NCBI RefSeq assembly: GCF_965223525.1
Contig: NZ_OZ245005.1
Location: 1,426,001-1,490,000, forward strand
Reading direction: 5' to 3'
Source: Leptofilum sp965223525
GTDB lineage: Bacteria > Chloroflexota > Anaerolineae > Promineifilales > Promineifilaceae
DNA: 64,000 nucleotides
The notes under the pieces were generated by a model. That model saw only the letters and a program-made list of their open reading frames with translations. It made no database searches and was not told the origin of the DNA. Position 1 is the stretch's first letter; each line of letters starts with the position of its first letter. Positions 53,583-62,246 of this stretch are shown in pieces. The position numbers were made by a program, and so were the translations under genes.

Positions 53583-54104
53583 GCCTGAAATCAGGCCGCC
53601 TTGTTAACTCCCTAACCAGAGAAATTGATTTTTTAATACTAGATAAAATATTAACCTGCACTGTAAATTCCCCTGAATTTGTGGAAGCCAAAATATATTA
53701 GATTTTTCAACTGCTATTGAGAATAGAATATTCAAACCAATGAACGATTGATAAACCCTTAATAACAGGGTCGGTGTGCAAGTCTACAGTTTCTGGCTTG
53801 CAGTGGTGTTTGATTTATTTGTACCTACCGGCTTCATGCTCAATTGCAGACTGTTTACAAGCGAAATTTACCCAGACTTACCAACTTATAAAAATATTTA
53901 GAGACCCTTTCACAGCGTAATTATTTGCTGTGTTGTGTAAAAGCGGGAAAGTCATTTGAAATTAAGAAGAGCCATTTCTCTTGCTTTTACTTGAGTAAAT
54001 CACATTTTCGCGACTCAATTTTTATCAAGATACTTTTGTGATTTACAGGTCACCTATTGTTATGTGCCCACAATGCACAAAATGCGTAATGCGGAGAAAA
54101 TTGT
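53583..54104 (+). promoter_or_regulatory. Long structured leader of rho
   Basis: Noncoding, AT-rich. A hairpin gcctga/tcaggc lies at the 5' end (53583-53596). Three perfect stems follow one another near the 3' end: cacagc/gctgtg (53911-53916, 53927-53932), gtaaaagc/gcttttac (53937-53944, 53983-53990) and gtaaatcac/gtgatttac (53995-54003, 54038-54046). The rho ribosome site (gcggag) is at 54091-54096. No open frame of interest. In E. coli the rho leader is a target of Rho-dependent attenuation; a similar job is inferred here. An unannotated small RNA is another possibility. Confidence 0.55.
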
Positions 54105-55382
54105 ATGGATATTGGCGAATTAGAATCTAAAAAGATTGCCGAACTACGTGAGATGGCACGGGAAAAGGATATTCCCGGTTTTAGCACCATGAAAAAGCAA
54201 GGCTTGGTTTATGAATTATTGCGAGCCAATGCACAATCTCAAGGGCATGATTTCCGAGGCGGCGTTCTAGAAATTGTAGACGATGACAAACAAACGATGG
54301 GCTTTTTGCGTGCCAAAAACTATCTACCCGGCCCTGATGATATTTATGTATCTAATTCTCAAATTCGTCGTCTCGGTTTGCGTACCGGCGATTGGGTGAT
54401 GGGGCAGGTGCGTGCACCAAAAGACAACGAAAAATACTTCAGCTTGTTGCGGGTTGAATCTGTAAATGGGATGAGTCCAGATTTGGCCAAGAAACGCCCC
54501 CGCTATGAATCCTTAACCCCCATTTTCCCAGATCAAAAGTTAAAGCTGGAAACACAACCGAATATCTTGTCTACGCGGCTGCTTGATTTGGTTGCGCCAA
54601 TTGGGCGTGGCCAGCGTGGTTTGATTGTGTCGCCCCCTAAAGCAGGTAAAACGACCGTTTTGAAGGAAATTGCCAACGGTATCTCTGCCAATTACCCAGA
54701 CGTTCATTTAATGGTGGTGCTAATTGGTGAGCGGCCTGAAGAAGTGACAGATATGGATCGCTCGATTGATGGCGAAGTTATTAGTTCTACGTTTGATGAG
54801 CCGGTGCGCCAACATTGCAAAGTGTCTGAAATGGCGCTGGAGCGGGCCAAGCGGCTGGTAGAAGCTGGCCGGGACGTTGTCATATTGCTGGATTCAATTA
54901 CACGTCTGGCGCGTGGTTATAACTTAACAGTTTCGCCGAGCGGCCGTACGCTTTCTGGTGGTTTGGATCCGACGGCCTTGTACCCACCCAAGCGCTTCTT
55001 TGGCGCGGCGCGTAATCTGGAATTCGGTGGTAGTTTAACCATTATCGGGACTTGTTTGGTAGATACTGGCAGCCGGATGGATGACGTGATTTATGAAGAG
55101 TTTAAGGGGACGGGTAATATGGAACTCATGCTGAGCCGTCGCCTACAAGAACGCCGTGTCTTTCCGGCGTTTGATATTGAACGCTCCAGTACCCGCCGCG
55201 AAGATTTGCTGCTTTCTGGCGACGAGCTACAGCGTGTGTACATGATGCGCCGCATGTTGGGGCATCTGATGGACACACCTGGCTATGATATCAGCAGTGC
55301 CACATCTGCCGTGATGGAGCGTCTGCGTGGTACAAAAACCAATTACGAATTCCTGGAAACATTGACCAAAGATATGATGTAG
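54105..55382 (+). CDS. rho: Transcription termination factor Rho
   Basis: 425-residue hexameric RNA helicase. Order: short N-terminal helical domain (ESKKIAELREMAREKDIPGF), cold-shock-like RNA-binding domain (GVLEIVDDDKQTMGFLR...YVSNSQIRRLGLRTGDWV), then ATPase with Walker A IVSPPKAGKTTVLKEIA, LIGERPEEVTDM, Walker B VVILLDSITRLARGYN and the R-loop GGSLTIIGTCLVDTGSRMDD. No long insertion is present. It has its own promoter and its own intrinsic terminator. Confidence 0.97.
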   Translation: MDIGELESKKIAELREMAREKDIPGFSTMKKQGLVYELLRANAQSQGHDFRGGVLEIVDDDKQTMGFLRAKNYLPGPDDIYVSNSQIRRLGLRTGDWVMGQVRAPKDNEKYFSLLRVESVNGMSPDLAKKRPRYESLTPIFPDQKLKLETQPNILSTRLLDLVAPIGRGQRGLIVSPPKAGKTTVLKEIANGISANYPDVHLMVVLIGERPEEVTDMDRSIDGEVISSTFDEPVRQHCKVSEMALERAKRLVEAGRDVVILLDSITRLARGYNLTVSPSGRTLSGGLDPTALYPPKRFFGAARNLEFGGSLTIIGTCLVDTGSRMDDVIYEEFKGTGNMELMLSRRLQERRVFPAFDIERSSTRREDLLLSGDELQRVYMMRRMLGHLMDTPGYDISSATSAVMERLRGTKTNYEFLETLTKDMM

Positions 55383-55388
55383 GAATCT

Positions 55389-55423
55389 CAGAAGTTCAAC
55401 TTTTGTCAAAAGTTGAACTTCTG
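55389..55423 (+). repeat. Perfect 16-bp hairpin after rho
   Basis: cagaagttcaactttt (55389-55404), loop gtc, exact complement (55408-55423). It starts 6 bp after the rho stop and is followed by a second, GC-rich terminator hairpin. Confidence 0.8.
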
Positions 55424-55447
55424 TTTGAACCTGAACGAACTGTAAGA

Positions 55448-55475
55448 AAACGGGCCTGGCAACAGGCCCGTTTTT
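55448..55475 (+). terminator. Rho-independent terminator after rho
   Basis: Stem aaacgggcctg (55448-55458) / caggcccgttt (55463-55473), loop gcaa, five T residues. Confidence 0.88.
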
Positions 55476-55515
55476 GCTGTGTGTGGGCTTTGTGATAGCA
55501 TCCTGGCTTTGAGCT

Positions 55516-56601
55516 ATGAGGAATGATCATCGTTTTTGGCACCGCTTGAGCGGGCATCTTATATTGGCTGGGGGAGCGCTCATTTTGATAGCAGTTGGGC
55601 AGTTTCAGCGGGGTAGTTCACCCTCCGGGGCTGAGTTGGTGGCCGCCACGGCCGTTTCTACCCAAGTTTCTGTTGCTGAGGATGGTGTAGAGGTAACGGC
55701 CGTTTCGCCCACACCCACATTACCACCTCAAGGAACGTTGCCCGTCGTCAATGACAGTAGCCTGGCCCCATTGCCAAACCCCAACACATACCAAACTAAA
55801 TTGCCCGTTCATGAATTTCAGCTACATGAGGTAGCGCGCGGAGAGACGCCCAACATTATTGCCAATCAGTACGGCATTTCTGCCGATACGCTTCTGGGGG
55901 GGAACACCTGGCTCAGTCAAGAATCCAACCAGCTTCAGGTAGGCGCACAGCTCGTGATTTTGCCGGTAGATGGGGTATTGCACAACGTACGGGCTGGTGA
56001 AACCATCGAGAGTATTGCCGAACTGTATCGCGTGACGCCAGAAGCGATTATCAACTATCCCCCCAACAACCTGGAATTTCCATTTTACCGGTTGGTGCCA
56101 GAATCAGAGCTGGTAATTCCAGGGGCCTCCATTGGGCAATTTTTCTTTACCGCGCCCAAATCTGTAGCCACCAATGCTGCTGGGGAGCCGCAGTGGACGG
56201 TTTTTGGTACGGGAACCTATATTTGGCCGATAAACGGCCGTTGCATCACCCAATTCTACAATGGCTTCCACCCTGGCTTAGATGTCGGTTCTATGGAAGG
56301 TTCGCCCGTGTACGCATCCGACACGGGCACTGTAACTTACGCCAGCTTTGCCGCAGGAACTTATTATGATTACGGCAACCTGATTGTGATCAATCATGGC
56401 AACGGCTTTGAGACGTTTTACGCCCACCTGAGCAGCATTGGCGTCTTCCCTGGCCAAACGGTGACGCAAGGGGAGTTGATTGGGTTTACTGGCAACACTG
56501 GCCGCTCTAGTGGCCCCCACATCCACTTTGAAATTCGTGACCGCGACTTCCGCACAAATCCCCTCGACCGCCTCGGTGGCGGCTACCAAAATTGCACCTA
56601 A
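55516..56601 (+). CDS. Membrane-anchored LysM-M23 peptidase (paralogue 1)
   Basis: 361 residues. One N-terminal membrane helix (GHLILAGGALILIAVGQF) leaves the rest outside. After a Pro/Thr linker come two LysM modules (about 98-140 and 155-205; GETPNIIANQYGISADTLLG and GETIESIAELYRVTPEAIIN) and an M23 domain (about 235-355) with HPGLDVG, YAHLSSIG and HIHFEI, so zinc ligands are kept. It probably binds and cuts peptidoglycan, or activates another hydrolase. A close paralogue follows after 27 bp. Confidence 0.87.
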   Translation: MRNDHRFWHRLSGHLILAGGALILIAVGQFQRGSSPSGAELVAATAVSTQVSVAEDGVEVTAVSPTPTLPPQGTLPVVNDSSLAPLPNPNTYQTKLPVHEFQLHEVARGETPNIIANQYGISADTLLGGNTWLSQESNQLQVGAQLVILPVDGVLHNVRAGETIESIAELYRVTPEAIINYPPNNLEFPFYRLVPESELVIPGASIGQFFFTAPKSVATNAAGEPQWTVFGTGTYIWPINGRCITQFYNGFHPGLDVGSMEGSPVYASDTGTVTYASFAAGTYYDYGNLIVINHGNGFETFYAHLSSIGVFPGQTVTQGELIGFTGNTGRSSGPHIHFEIRDRDFRTNPLDRLGGGYQNCT

Positions 56602-56628
56602 CCCGTTTTCACTGAAATTGGTATTGTT

Positions 56629-57690
56629 ATGAACGAACTTGGATCGATCTGGCGACGTTGGCAAGGGCATTTTCTGATTGTAGGGATTGCCCTGATTGTT
56701 TTGCTGGTGTGGCGGTTTAGTTTGCAGCCAGCCATTGTGGCGGTGTCTGATGGGGAGAGTGGTGGAGGAGCTACGGCCTTAGCTCAACTTCCCACCCTTG
56801 AACCAGAAGCCACAGCCGACCCGCTACTGTTTGGCACAGACGAATTGCCCGTGCCGGATGACAGCAGCCTCGCTCCTGCTCCCAATCCGCGTACCTTTGA
56901 AGGCCAGTTGCCCCAGCACGAATTCATCACCCACACCGTGGTGCGTGGCGAAACACCCAACGGTATTGCCGAAAGTTATGGCATCCAGCCAGAAACAATT
57001 TTGGGAGGCAACCCCCGCCTCAGCGAAGAATCCAGCCTGCTGCAAGTGGGCACAGAACTTATCATTCTGTCTATAGACGGCGTGCTGCACGATGTACAAG
57101 CAGGCGACACGCTAGAAAGCCTCTCCTTGCAATACGGCATCCCTGTAGAAGAGATCATCGCCTACGAACCAAACAATTTGGAATTCCCCTACCGGCTCCA
57201 GCCAGGAACCCAAATTATGGTTCCCGGTGCGGTGCGCGAGCTGTTTGTCTGGACGCCGCCTGACCTTTCCTCCGTTGGCGGCACCTCGGTTGAAGGCGGC
57301 AATGTTGTTCCCGTTATTGTTGGTACCGGAACCTTCATCTATCCCGTAAACTCGCGCAACTTCACCCAATTTTTCTGGTACGGGCATCCAGGTTTGGACA
57401 TTGCTCTACCGGAAGGCTCCCCAGTGTATGCCTCCGACACGGGTACCGTTACTTACGTGGGCTGGAATGTGTATGGCTATGGCAACCTCATCGTGGTCAA
57501 CCACGGCAACGGCTACGAAACATTTTATGCACATTTAAGTAGTTTTAACGTGGTGCCTGGGCAAATTGTCTTTCAAGGAAACGTGATTGGGGGTACAGGC
57601 AACACCGGTAACTCCTCCGGCCCACACATTCACTTCGAGATTCGCATCAACAACAACCGGGACAATCCCTGCTGGTACATCGGCTGCTAG
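56629..57690 (+). CDS. Membrane-anchored LysM-M23 peptidase (paralogue 2)
   Basis: 353 residues with the same plan: membrane helix (HFLIVGIALIVLLVW), two LysM modules (GETPNGIAESYGIQPETILG; GDTLESLSLQYGIPVEEIIA) and M23 (HPGLDIALPEG, YAHLSSFN, HIHFEI). The two genes keep the linker words PVPDDSSLAPAPNP / PVVNDSSLAPLPNP, so they arose by tandem duplication. This copy has no ACGGCCGT word, whereas paralogue 1 has three. Confidence 0.87.
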   Translation: MNELGSIWRRWQGHFLIVGIALIVLLVWRFSLQPAIVAVSDGESGGGATALAQLPTLEPEATADPLLFGTDELPVPDDSSLAPAPNPRTFEGQLPQHEFITHTVVRGETPNGIAESYGIQPETILGGNPRLSEESSLLQVGTELIILSIDGVLHDVQAGDTLESLSLQYGIPVEEIIAYEPNNLEFPYRLQPGTQIMVPGAVRELFVWTPPDLSSVGGTSVEGGNVVPVIVGTGTFIYPVNSRNFTQFFWYGHPGLDIALPEGSPVYASDTGTVTYVGWNVYGYGNLIVVNHGNGYETFYAHLSSFNVVPGQIVFQGNVIGGTGNTGNSSGPHIHFEIRINNNRDNPCWYIGC

Positions 57691-57694
57691 TTCC

Positions 57695-57745
57695 AGTAAT
57701 CGGTGTTTTTACTGATTACTGCTCACCGATTACTGATTACTGACG
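57695..57745. repeat. Low-complexity filler repeat overlapping the rlmN 3' end
   Basis: Words tactgattactg and gattactgattactgacga (57726-57745) are tandem. Their complement encodes the last residues and stop of RlmN (VVSNQ). Similar cgattac/gtaatcagt words occur at 32236-32262 and 62185-62235. Confidence 0.5.
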
Positions 57746-58782
57746 ACCCGGTCCCGCAATTGGCCACACCCCGCCTGAATATCAATGCCACGCCGCACGC
57801 GCACTGTGCTGCTAACCCCGTAATGGCTCAATTCGGCCATAAACGCCTCGACACGCTCTTTGGATGAGGGGCCACCGCCGTAGCCTGCGGTTGGATTGAG
57901 GGGAATCAGGTTTACGTGGCAGAGCATTCCGCGCAGTAGGTTGCCCAATGCCCGCGCCTGCTCAATTGTGTCATTTTCACCAGAAATTAGCGCCCACTCA
58001 AACGTAAGCCGCCGCCCCGTTTTTTCGATGTAGTAGCGGCAAGCATCCATCAGGTCCGCGATGGGCCAGCGGTGGTTAATGGGGATGAGTTTGTCCCGCT
58101 CTTCATCCGTGGCGGCATGCAGGGAGATGGCTAGCGGCGTTTGGCGCTGCTCATCAGCGTAGCGACGAATGGCAGGTACCAGCCCCACGGTGGAGATAGT
58201 AATTTTGCGTGCCCCCAGATTGAAGCTAGTTTCGTCTGTCAGGCGGTCAATGGCGAGCAGCGTGTTGTTGTAATTGTGCAGCGGCTCCCCCATGCCCATC
58301 ATCACGATGTTGGTGAGGTGCTCGTCCATTTGGGCAAGCTCGTGAGCAAAATAAAGTACTTGCGCCACAATTTCGCCGACGGTGAGGTTGCGGAAGAAGC
58401 CCATCTGCCCGGTAGCGCAAAAGACGCAGCCCATCGCGCAGCCTGCCTGTGTGCTAATGCACAGTGTCCGCCGCTTGTCATAGCGCATGAGCACCGTTTC
58501 GATGTATTGGCCGTCTGGCAGTTGGAAGAGGATTTTTTTGGTTTGTCCATCACCAGAATGCTGCTCGCTAGCAATAGTGGCACTGTGAATAACAGCACGG
58601 TTTTCCAACTTCTCAATCAAGCTCTTTGGCAGATTTCGCATCTCGGCAAACTCGGTTACGTACTTCTTGTACAGCCACTCCCAAACTTGCTTCGCTCGGA
58701 ACTCTAGCTCGCCAAGGGTGGTTAATTGTTCGGTGAGTTCGTTGTAATCTAAATTGTAAATGTGAAAGGTTTTTTGATTCAT
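57730..58782 (-). CDS. rlmN: Dual-specificity 23S rRNA/tRNA adenine-C2 methyltransferase
   Basis: 350 residues, radical-SAM enzyme making m2A2503 in 23S rRNA and m2A37 in tRNA. Marks: ELEFRAKQVWEWLYKK, RTLCISTQAGCAMGCVFCATG (CxxxCxxC iron-sulfur site), MGMGEPLHNYNN, KITISTVGLVPAIR, LAISLHA and the mechanistic Cys in GIDIQAGCGQL. The start at 58782 fits the family; a longer form from 58866 overlaps the upstream gene. Last gene of the HAD-ATPase-rlmN run; no ACGGCCGT word. Confidence 0.95.
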   Translation of the reverse strand: MNQKTFHIYNLDYNELTEQLTTLGELEFRAKQVWEWLYKKYVTEFAEMRNLPKSLIEKLENRAVIHSATIASEQHSGDGQTKKILFQLPDGQYIETVLMRYDKRRTLCISTQAGCAMGCVFCATGQMGFFRNLTVGEIVAQVLYFAHELAQMDEHLTNIVMMGMGEPLHNYNNTLLAIDRLTDETSFNLGARKITISTVGLVPAIRRYADEQRQTPLAISLHAATDEERDKLIPINHRWPIADLMDACRYYIEKTGRRLTFEWALISGENDTIEQARALGNLLRGMLCHVNLIPLNPTAGYGGGPSSKERVEAFMAELSHYGVSSTVRVRRGIDIQAGCGQLRDRVVSNQ

Positions 58783-58799
58783 AGGGTTTAGCCAACTGA

Positions 58800-60470
58800 C
58801 TATGAAGGGATTCCTTTGCGGCCTGGGTTTTTTAGCCACTTGCCAACTTTTTCGATAAAGACCCATACGTCTTCCCTGTTGGGTTTAACATAATTTGGAT
58901 CATCAGGATCTTCTCCCATCTTTTCAAAAATCTCAATTAGCCAACTTGGTCCCTTACTTGGTGTGTTTAGTTCCTTTAGCCAAGACTCTAATTCTCCCGA
59001 CTCAACAACAAAAAGCCCGTATTCTCCTAGCGTGCTAAATAGATTTTGTGCAGCTTCTTTGTCAGTATTATTCAGTATTTCAATTCCCCCATCTCGTTTC
59101 ATGTCCTTTCCACTTTCTTGGCACTTCTGTTTGATCGCGGAGCGAATCTGTCCTAACCCTATATGACTGGCATCGGGAATGAACCCACCATTGAGGAAAT
59201 TGATCCAGGTTTTGCCTCCATCTTTTAGAACATCGACATCAACAATCCCAGCAGCCGGAATACCTAGTTCTCTCAGGGGTTGCACAATTTGATGGATTGT
59301 TTGCTTGTTTTGAGCGTTGAGAAAAAGACAATTTGGTATTCCTCGCTCTGGGTTTTCTCTTAATAAACGCTCATTAATTTCTTGGTAGAAGGCCCTGTCT
59401 GAGTCGGATTCTGTTACGATTACAGACTCATAGAATAAACCCTCAAGCACACCAGTAGATCGAAGAAGAGGGTTTCTCATTAAGTGAAGCAGTTTGTCCT
59501 TCGGTAAAGTTCTGGCTGTTGGAACACCATGTTGATAGGTAAGACGAACAATGTTTGTTTGCGCTCCAGATTGAATGCAGCCCATCACAAAATTTGCGCT
59601 ATGTGTGGAAACAAATAGACGCTTATTGGAAGATGTTGCAGAAATGGCAACTTCTTGTCCCAGTTTGAAAGAGAGGGCCGGATGGAGGAATGCTTCTGGT
59701 TCATCAATCAATATGATGCTTGGATCTCCTGCGATGATCTGAGTAATAATTCCAGCGAAGGCTTTGACACCGTCACTCGCGTCGGCAATATTTATTGCTT
59801 TGCTGTGAAATCTTACAGCATCATCATGGATTCCTCGTTCTTGAATGTCATCTTTTGGAGGTTTGGAGGATAGTCGGATTCTTAATTTTCCTAGATTGGT
59901 TGGGTCAATAACAAAATAAATATCGAAGGCATCATAAATAATGCGACGAACTTCGGCGCGTTTTTCATTGTCCCTAAACAGAATGTCTAAAAAATTATTT
60001 GGAGATTGTTGCAAATCAGCCGCATTTTGTTGATCTACTAACTTGATTCGGCTATTTCCGTCAAGCAGTAAGGTGAATAGCTTAACGTACCATTGGCAGA
60101 AATGCTGTGTTTGAGAGCTTGGGTTTGCTAAAGAATTGATGAAACGATCTTCTCGAACAAAGATTCGAGTTTGATGTCTTCCAATAACAATGTGATCAGG
60201 GTTAACATTTTCGCTTTTTCGTGGTTTTAAGGTTAGGGCTTTTTTAATTCTTTGGGCATTTGCTGGGGAGATTTCCTCAAAGGTAATTGAGTCTAAAATC
60301 ACATCGAGGTGATGTTTCATTCCCGAGGTACAGTAGTGATAAATTTCCTGAAGTATTTTACTTTTGCCAGAATTATTTGGCCCTACAAATACAGTTACCG
60401 GTGACACTTGTAAATCTACTGGTTTTTGTTGAGGTGCAGAACCAAATTTTAACTCAATTTTATCTATCAT
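58800..60470 (-). CDS. OLD-like ATPase with TOPRIM domain, AT-rich island
   Basis: 556 residues. SMC/ABC-like ATPase: Walker A VFVGPNNSGKSKIL, signature-like NIADASDGVKAF, Walker B IILIDEPEAFLHP and H-loop FVSTHSANFVM. It is followed by a TOPRIM nuclease-like domain with VIVTESDSDRAFYQ (Glu) and GIVDVDVLKDGG (DxD), then a helical tail. This is the plan of OLD-family nucleases, many of which act in phage defence, alone or with a helicase; no partner is nearby. The gene is AT-rich and lacks ACGGCCGT, so it is probably acquired, yet its ATG overlaps the HAD stop by 4 bp (ATGA) and rlmN follows after 17 bp. Function is inferred only. Confidence 0.82.
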   Translation of the reverse strand: MIDKIELKFGSAPQQKPVDLQVSPVTVFVGPNNSGKSKILQEIYHYCTSGMKHHLDVILDSITFEEISPANAQRIKKALTLKPRKSENVNPDHIVIGRHQTRIFVREDRFINSLANPSSQTQHFCQWYVKLFTLLLDGNSRIKLVDQQNAADLQQSPNNFLDILFRDNEKRAEVRRIIYDAFDIYFVIDPTNLGKLRIRLSSKPPKDDIQERGIHDDAVRFHSKAINIADASDGVKAFAGIITQIIAGDPSIILIDEPEAFLHPALSFKLGQEVAISATSSNKRLFVSTHSANFVMGCIQSGAQTNIVRLTYQHGVPTARTLPKDKLLHLMRNPLLRSTGVLEGLFYESVIVTESDSDRAFYQEINERLLRENPERGIPNCLFLNAQNKQTIHQIVQPLRELGIPAAGIVDVDVLKDGGKTWINFLNGGFIPDASHIGLGQIRSAIKQKCQESGKDMKRDGGIEILNNTDKEAAQNLFSTLGEYGLFVVESGELESWLKELNTPSKGPSWLIEIFEKMGEDPDDPNYVKPNREDVWVFIEKVGKWLKNPGRKGIPS

Positions 60471-61324
60471 ATGCTGTTTTCATCAAAAGTATTACGGATT
60501 CTCTGTTTAGGAAACGATGCCAATGTCGTAAATATGCTTCTGATCTCGCTAATATCTCTAAAAATAAAATCTGGTTTATGAGAGCTTATCTTATTTAAGT
60601 CGTTACGCTGGGTGATGCCGGAGAGGACGAGGATGGTTTGGATACCGGCGGCTTGCCCCCCAGCGATGTCGGTTTCCAGGCGGTCACCGACCATGGCGGT
60701 GTTTTGTGGCGTGCCGCCCAGCTTTTGCATGGCCATTTGGAAGATGAGCGGGCCGGGCTTGCCAATGACGGTTGGTTCTACGCCGGAACCGGCCTGGAGG
60801 AAGGCGAGGAAGGAGCCTGCGCCGGGCAGGGGGCCGTATTCGCTGGGGAAGGTGAGGTCGGGATTGCTGCCGATGAAGTCCGCGCCTTTGTAGATGAGTA
60901 AGGCACCAGCCGCCATTTGTGGGTAGGTGGCGTTTGGATGGAAGCCAGCGACGACAAACACGGCCGTTTCTCCCCCCATCACCTCTTCCACACTTAATAT
61001 CCTAAAGCCGCGTGTTTGAACGGCCGTTACCAAACCCACATCCCCTACCACAAACACATTTACGCCCGGTTCGTAAGTGTGCTGCAAATAATCCCCCGTT
61101 GCTTCCGCCGAGGTGAAGATCTGGTCTTCGCTGACGGGCACGCCAAATTTTGCCAATTTTTTCACATATTGCTGTGGCGTTTTTGCGGCGTTATTGGTGG
61201 CTAAAACAAATTGGATGTCATGCGTGCGTAATGTTTTAAAAAAATCGGCCAGGCCGGGCATGGGCATTTCACCCCGCCACAGCACGCCATCCATGTCTAA
61301 AATAAGATTTTTGATATGTTTCAT
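60467..61324 (-). CDS. HAD-IIA family phosphatase (NagD-like)
   Basis: 285 residues. HAD motif I DMDGVLWRGEMP, motif II LATNNAAKTP, motif III Lys in VIGKPGPLIF and motif IV MVGDRLETDIAGGQAAG. NagD-type enzymes dephosphorylate small sugar or nucleotide phosphates. The ATG at 61324 fits; a longer frame to 61399 is unlikely. The last 45 or so codons (60467-60600) change to AT-rich codon use like that of the adjacent ATPase gene, which suggests that this 3' end was replaced when that gene arrived. Confidence 0.87.
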   Translation of the reverse strand: MKHIKNLILDMDGVLWRGEMPMPGLADFFKTLRTHDIQFVLATNNAAKTPQQYVKKLAKFGVPVSEDQIFTSAEATGDYLQHTYEPGVNVFVVGDVGLVTAVQTRGFRILSVEEVMGGETAVFVVAGFHPNATYPQMAAGALLIYKGADFIGSNPDLTFPSEYGPLPGAGSFLAFLQAGSGVEPTVIGKPGPLIFQMAMQKLGGTPQNTAMVGDRLETDIAGGQAAGIQTILVLSGITQRNDLNKISSHKPDFIFRDISEIRSIFTTLASFPKQRIRNTFDENSI

Positions 61325-61411
61325 GCGCCTGATTATAGCGGATGCGTGGGCAATGGGTAGATGAGTCACATGGGCATATAACTGTAGGTTGTTATACAAT
61401 TGCCGCTCTCA

Positions 61412-61466
61412 AACCTCCCGCAGGTTTGCGAACAGATGAAAAGAAGAACCAAGCCTGCGGGAGGTT
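61412..61466. repeat. Inverted repeat, aacctcccgcaggttt family (copy 2)
   Basis: Arms 61412-61427 and 61451-61466 pair over 15 of 16 bp around a 23-base loop. It ends 26 bp before the GT2 start, as copy 1 (31493-31548) ends just before a lipoprotein start. Confidence 0.78.
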
Positions 61467-61492
61467 CATGTTGACTGGAGGAAGAGAAATCT

Positions 61493-62182
61493 GTGAAGCT
61501 ATCCGTGATTATGCCCGTTTATAACGAGCGGGAAACGTTAGAGGAGTCGGTTCGGGCCGTTTTGGCCGTTGAGCTGGCCGACGAGATTATTTTGGTAGAC
61601 GATGGTTCCACCGACGGTACGCGGGATTTGTACCCGGCCATCGAAGCATTGGATGAGTCAATCAAAGTTCATCTGCTTGAAAAAAATCAGGGGAAGGGTA
61701 TGGCCGTTCGCACGGGTTTTGAAAAAGCAACAGGGGAAATTTTTCTCATTCAGGATGCGGATTTAGAGTATGACCCACGCGATTATCCAGCATTGATTCA
61801 GCCGATTGTGGAGGGGAAAGCGGCCGTTGTTTACGGCTCTCGTTTTCGGGGGGGGCCAACCAAAACGATGTTTTTCTGGCACATGGTGGGCAACAAGGTG
61901 CTGACGCTTATTACCAACATCGTTTACAATACCATTTTGTCCGACATGGAAACGTGCTACAAAGTGTTCCGCGCTGACGTGATTCGGGACATTCCATTGC
62001 GTGCACGCGGCTTTGAGTTTGAACCAGAAGTCACGTCCAAAGTGCTTAAACGCGGCCACCGCATTTACGAAGTGCCAATTTCGTATAACGGCCGTGAGTT
62101 TGAGGAGGGGAAAAAGCTAAACCCGTGGATTGAAGGGCCGAAGGCACTGTTTTATTTGCTGCTCTACCGATTTGTTGACTGA
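61493..62182 (+). CDS. Family 2 glycosyltransferase (polyprenol-phosphate type)
   Basis: 229 residues, GT-A fold: LSVIMPVYNERETLEESV, ILVDDGSTDGTRD, nucleotide-binding QDADLEYDPRDYP and RGFEFEPEV. It resembles dolichyl/polyprenyl-phosphate sugar transferases without the C-terminal membrane part. GTG start with ggaggaagaga upstream. The next genes encode GT39-like membrane enzymes that use polyprenyl-phosphate sugars, so this protein probably makes their donor (inference). Confidence 0.88.
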   Translation: MKLSVIMPVYNERETLEESVRAVLAVELADEIILVDDGSTDGTRDLYPAIEALDESIKVHLLEKNQGKGMAVRTGFEKATGEIFLIQDADLEYDPRDYPALIQPIVEGKAAVVYGSRFRGGPTKTMFFWHMVGNKVLTLITNIVYNTILSDMETCYKVFRADVIRDIPLRARGFEFEPEVTSKVLKRGHRIYEVPISYNGREFEEGKKLNPWIEGPKALFYLLLYRFVD

Positions 62183-62246
62183 CCCGTGATTGGTAATCCG
62201 TAAACAGTAATCAGTAGGTTTTAACCGATTACCGTTATGAGTAGCC

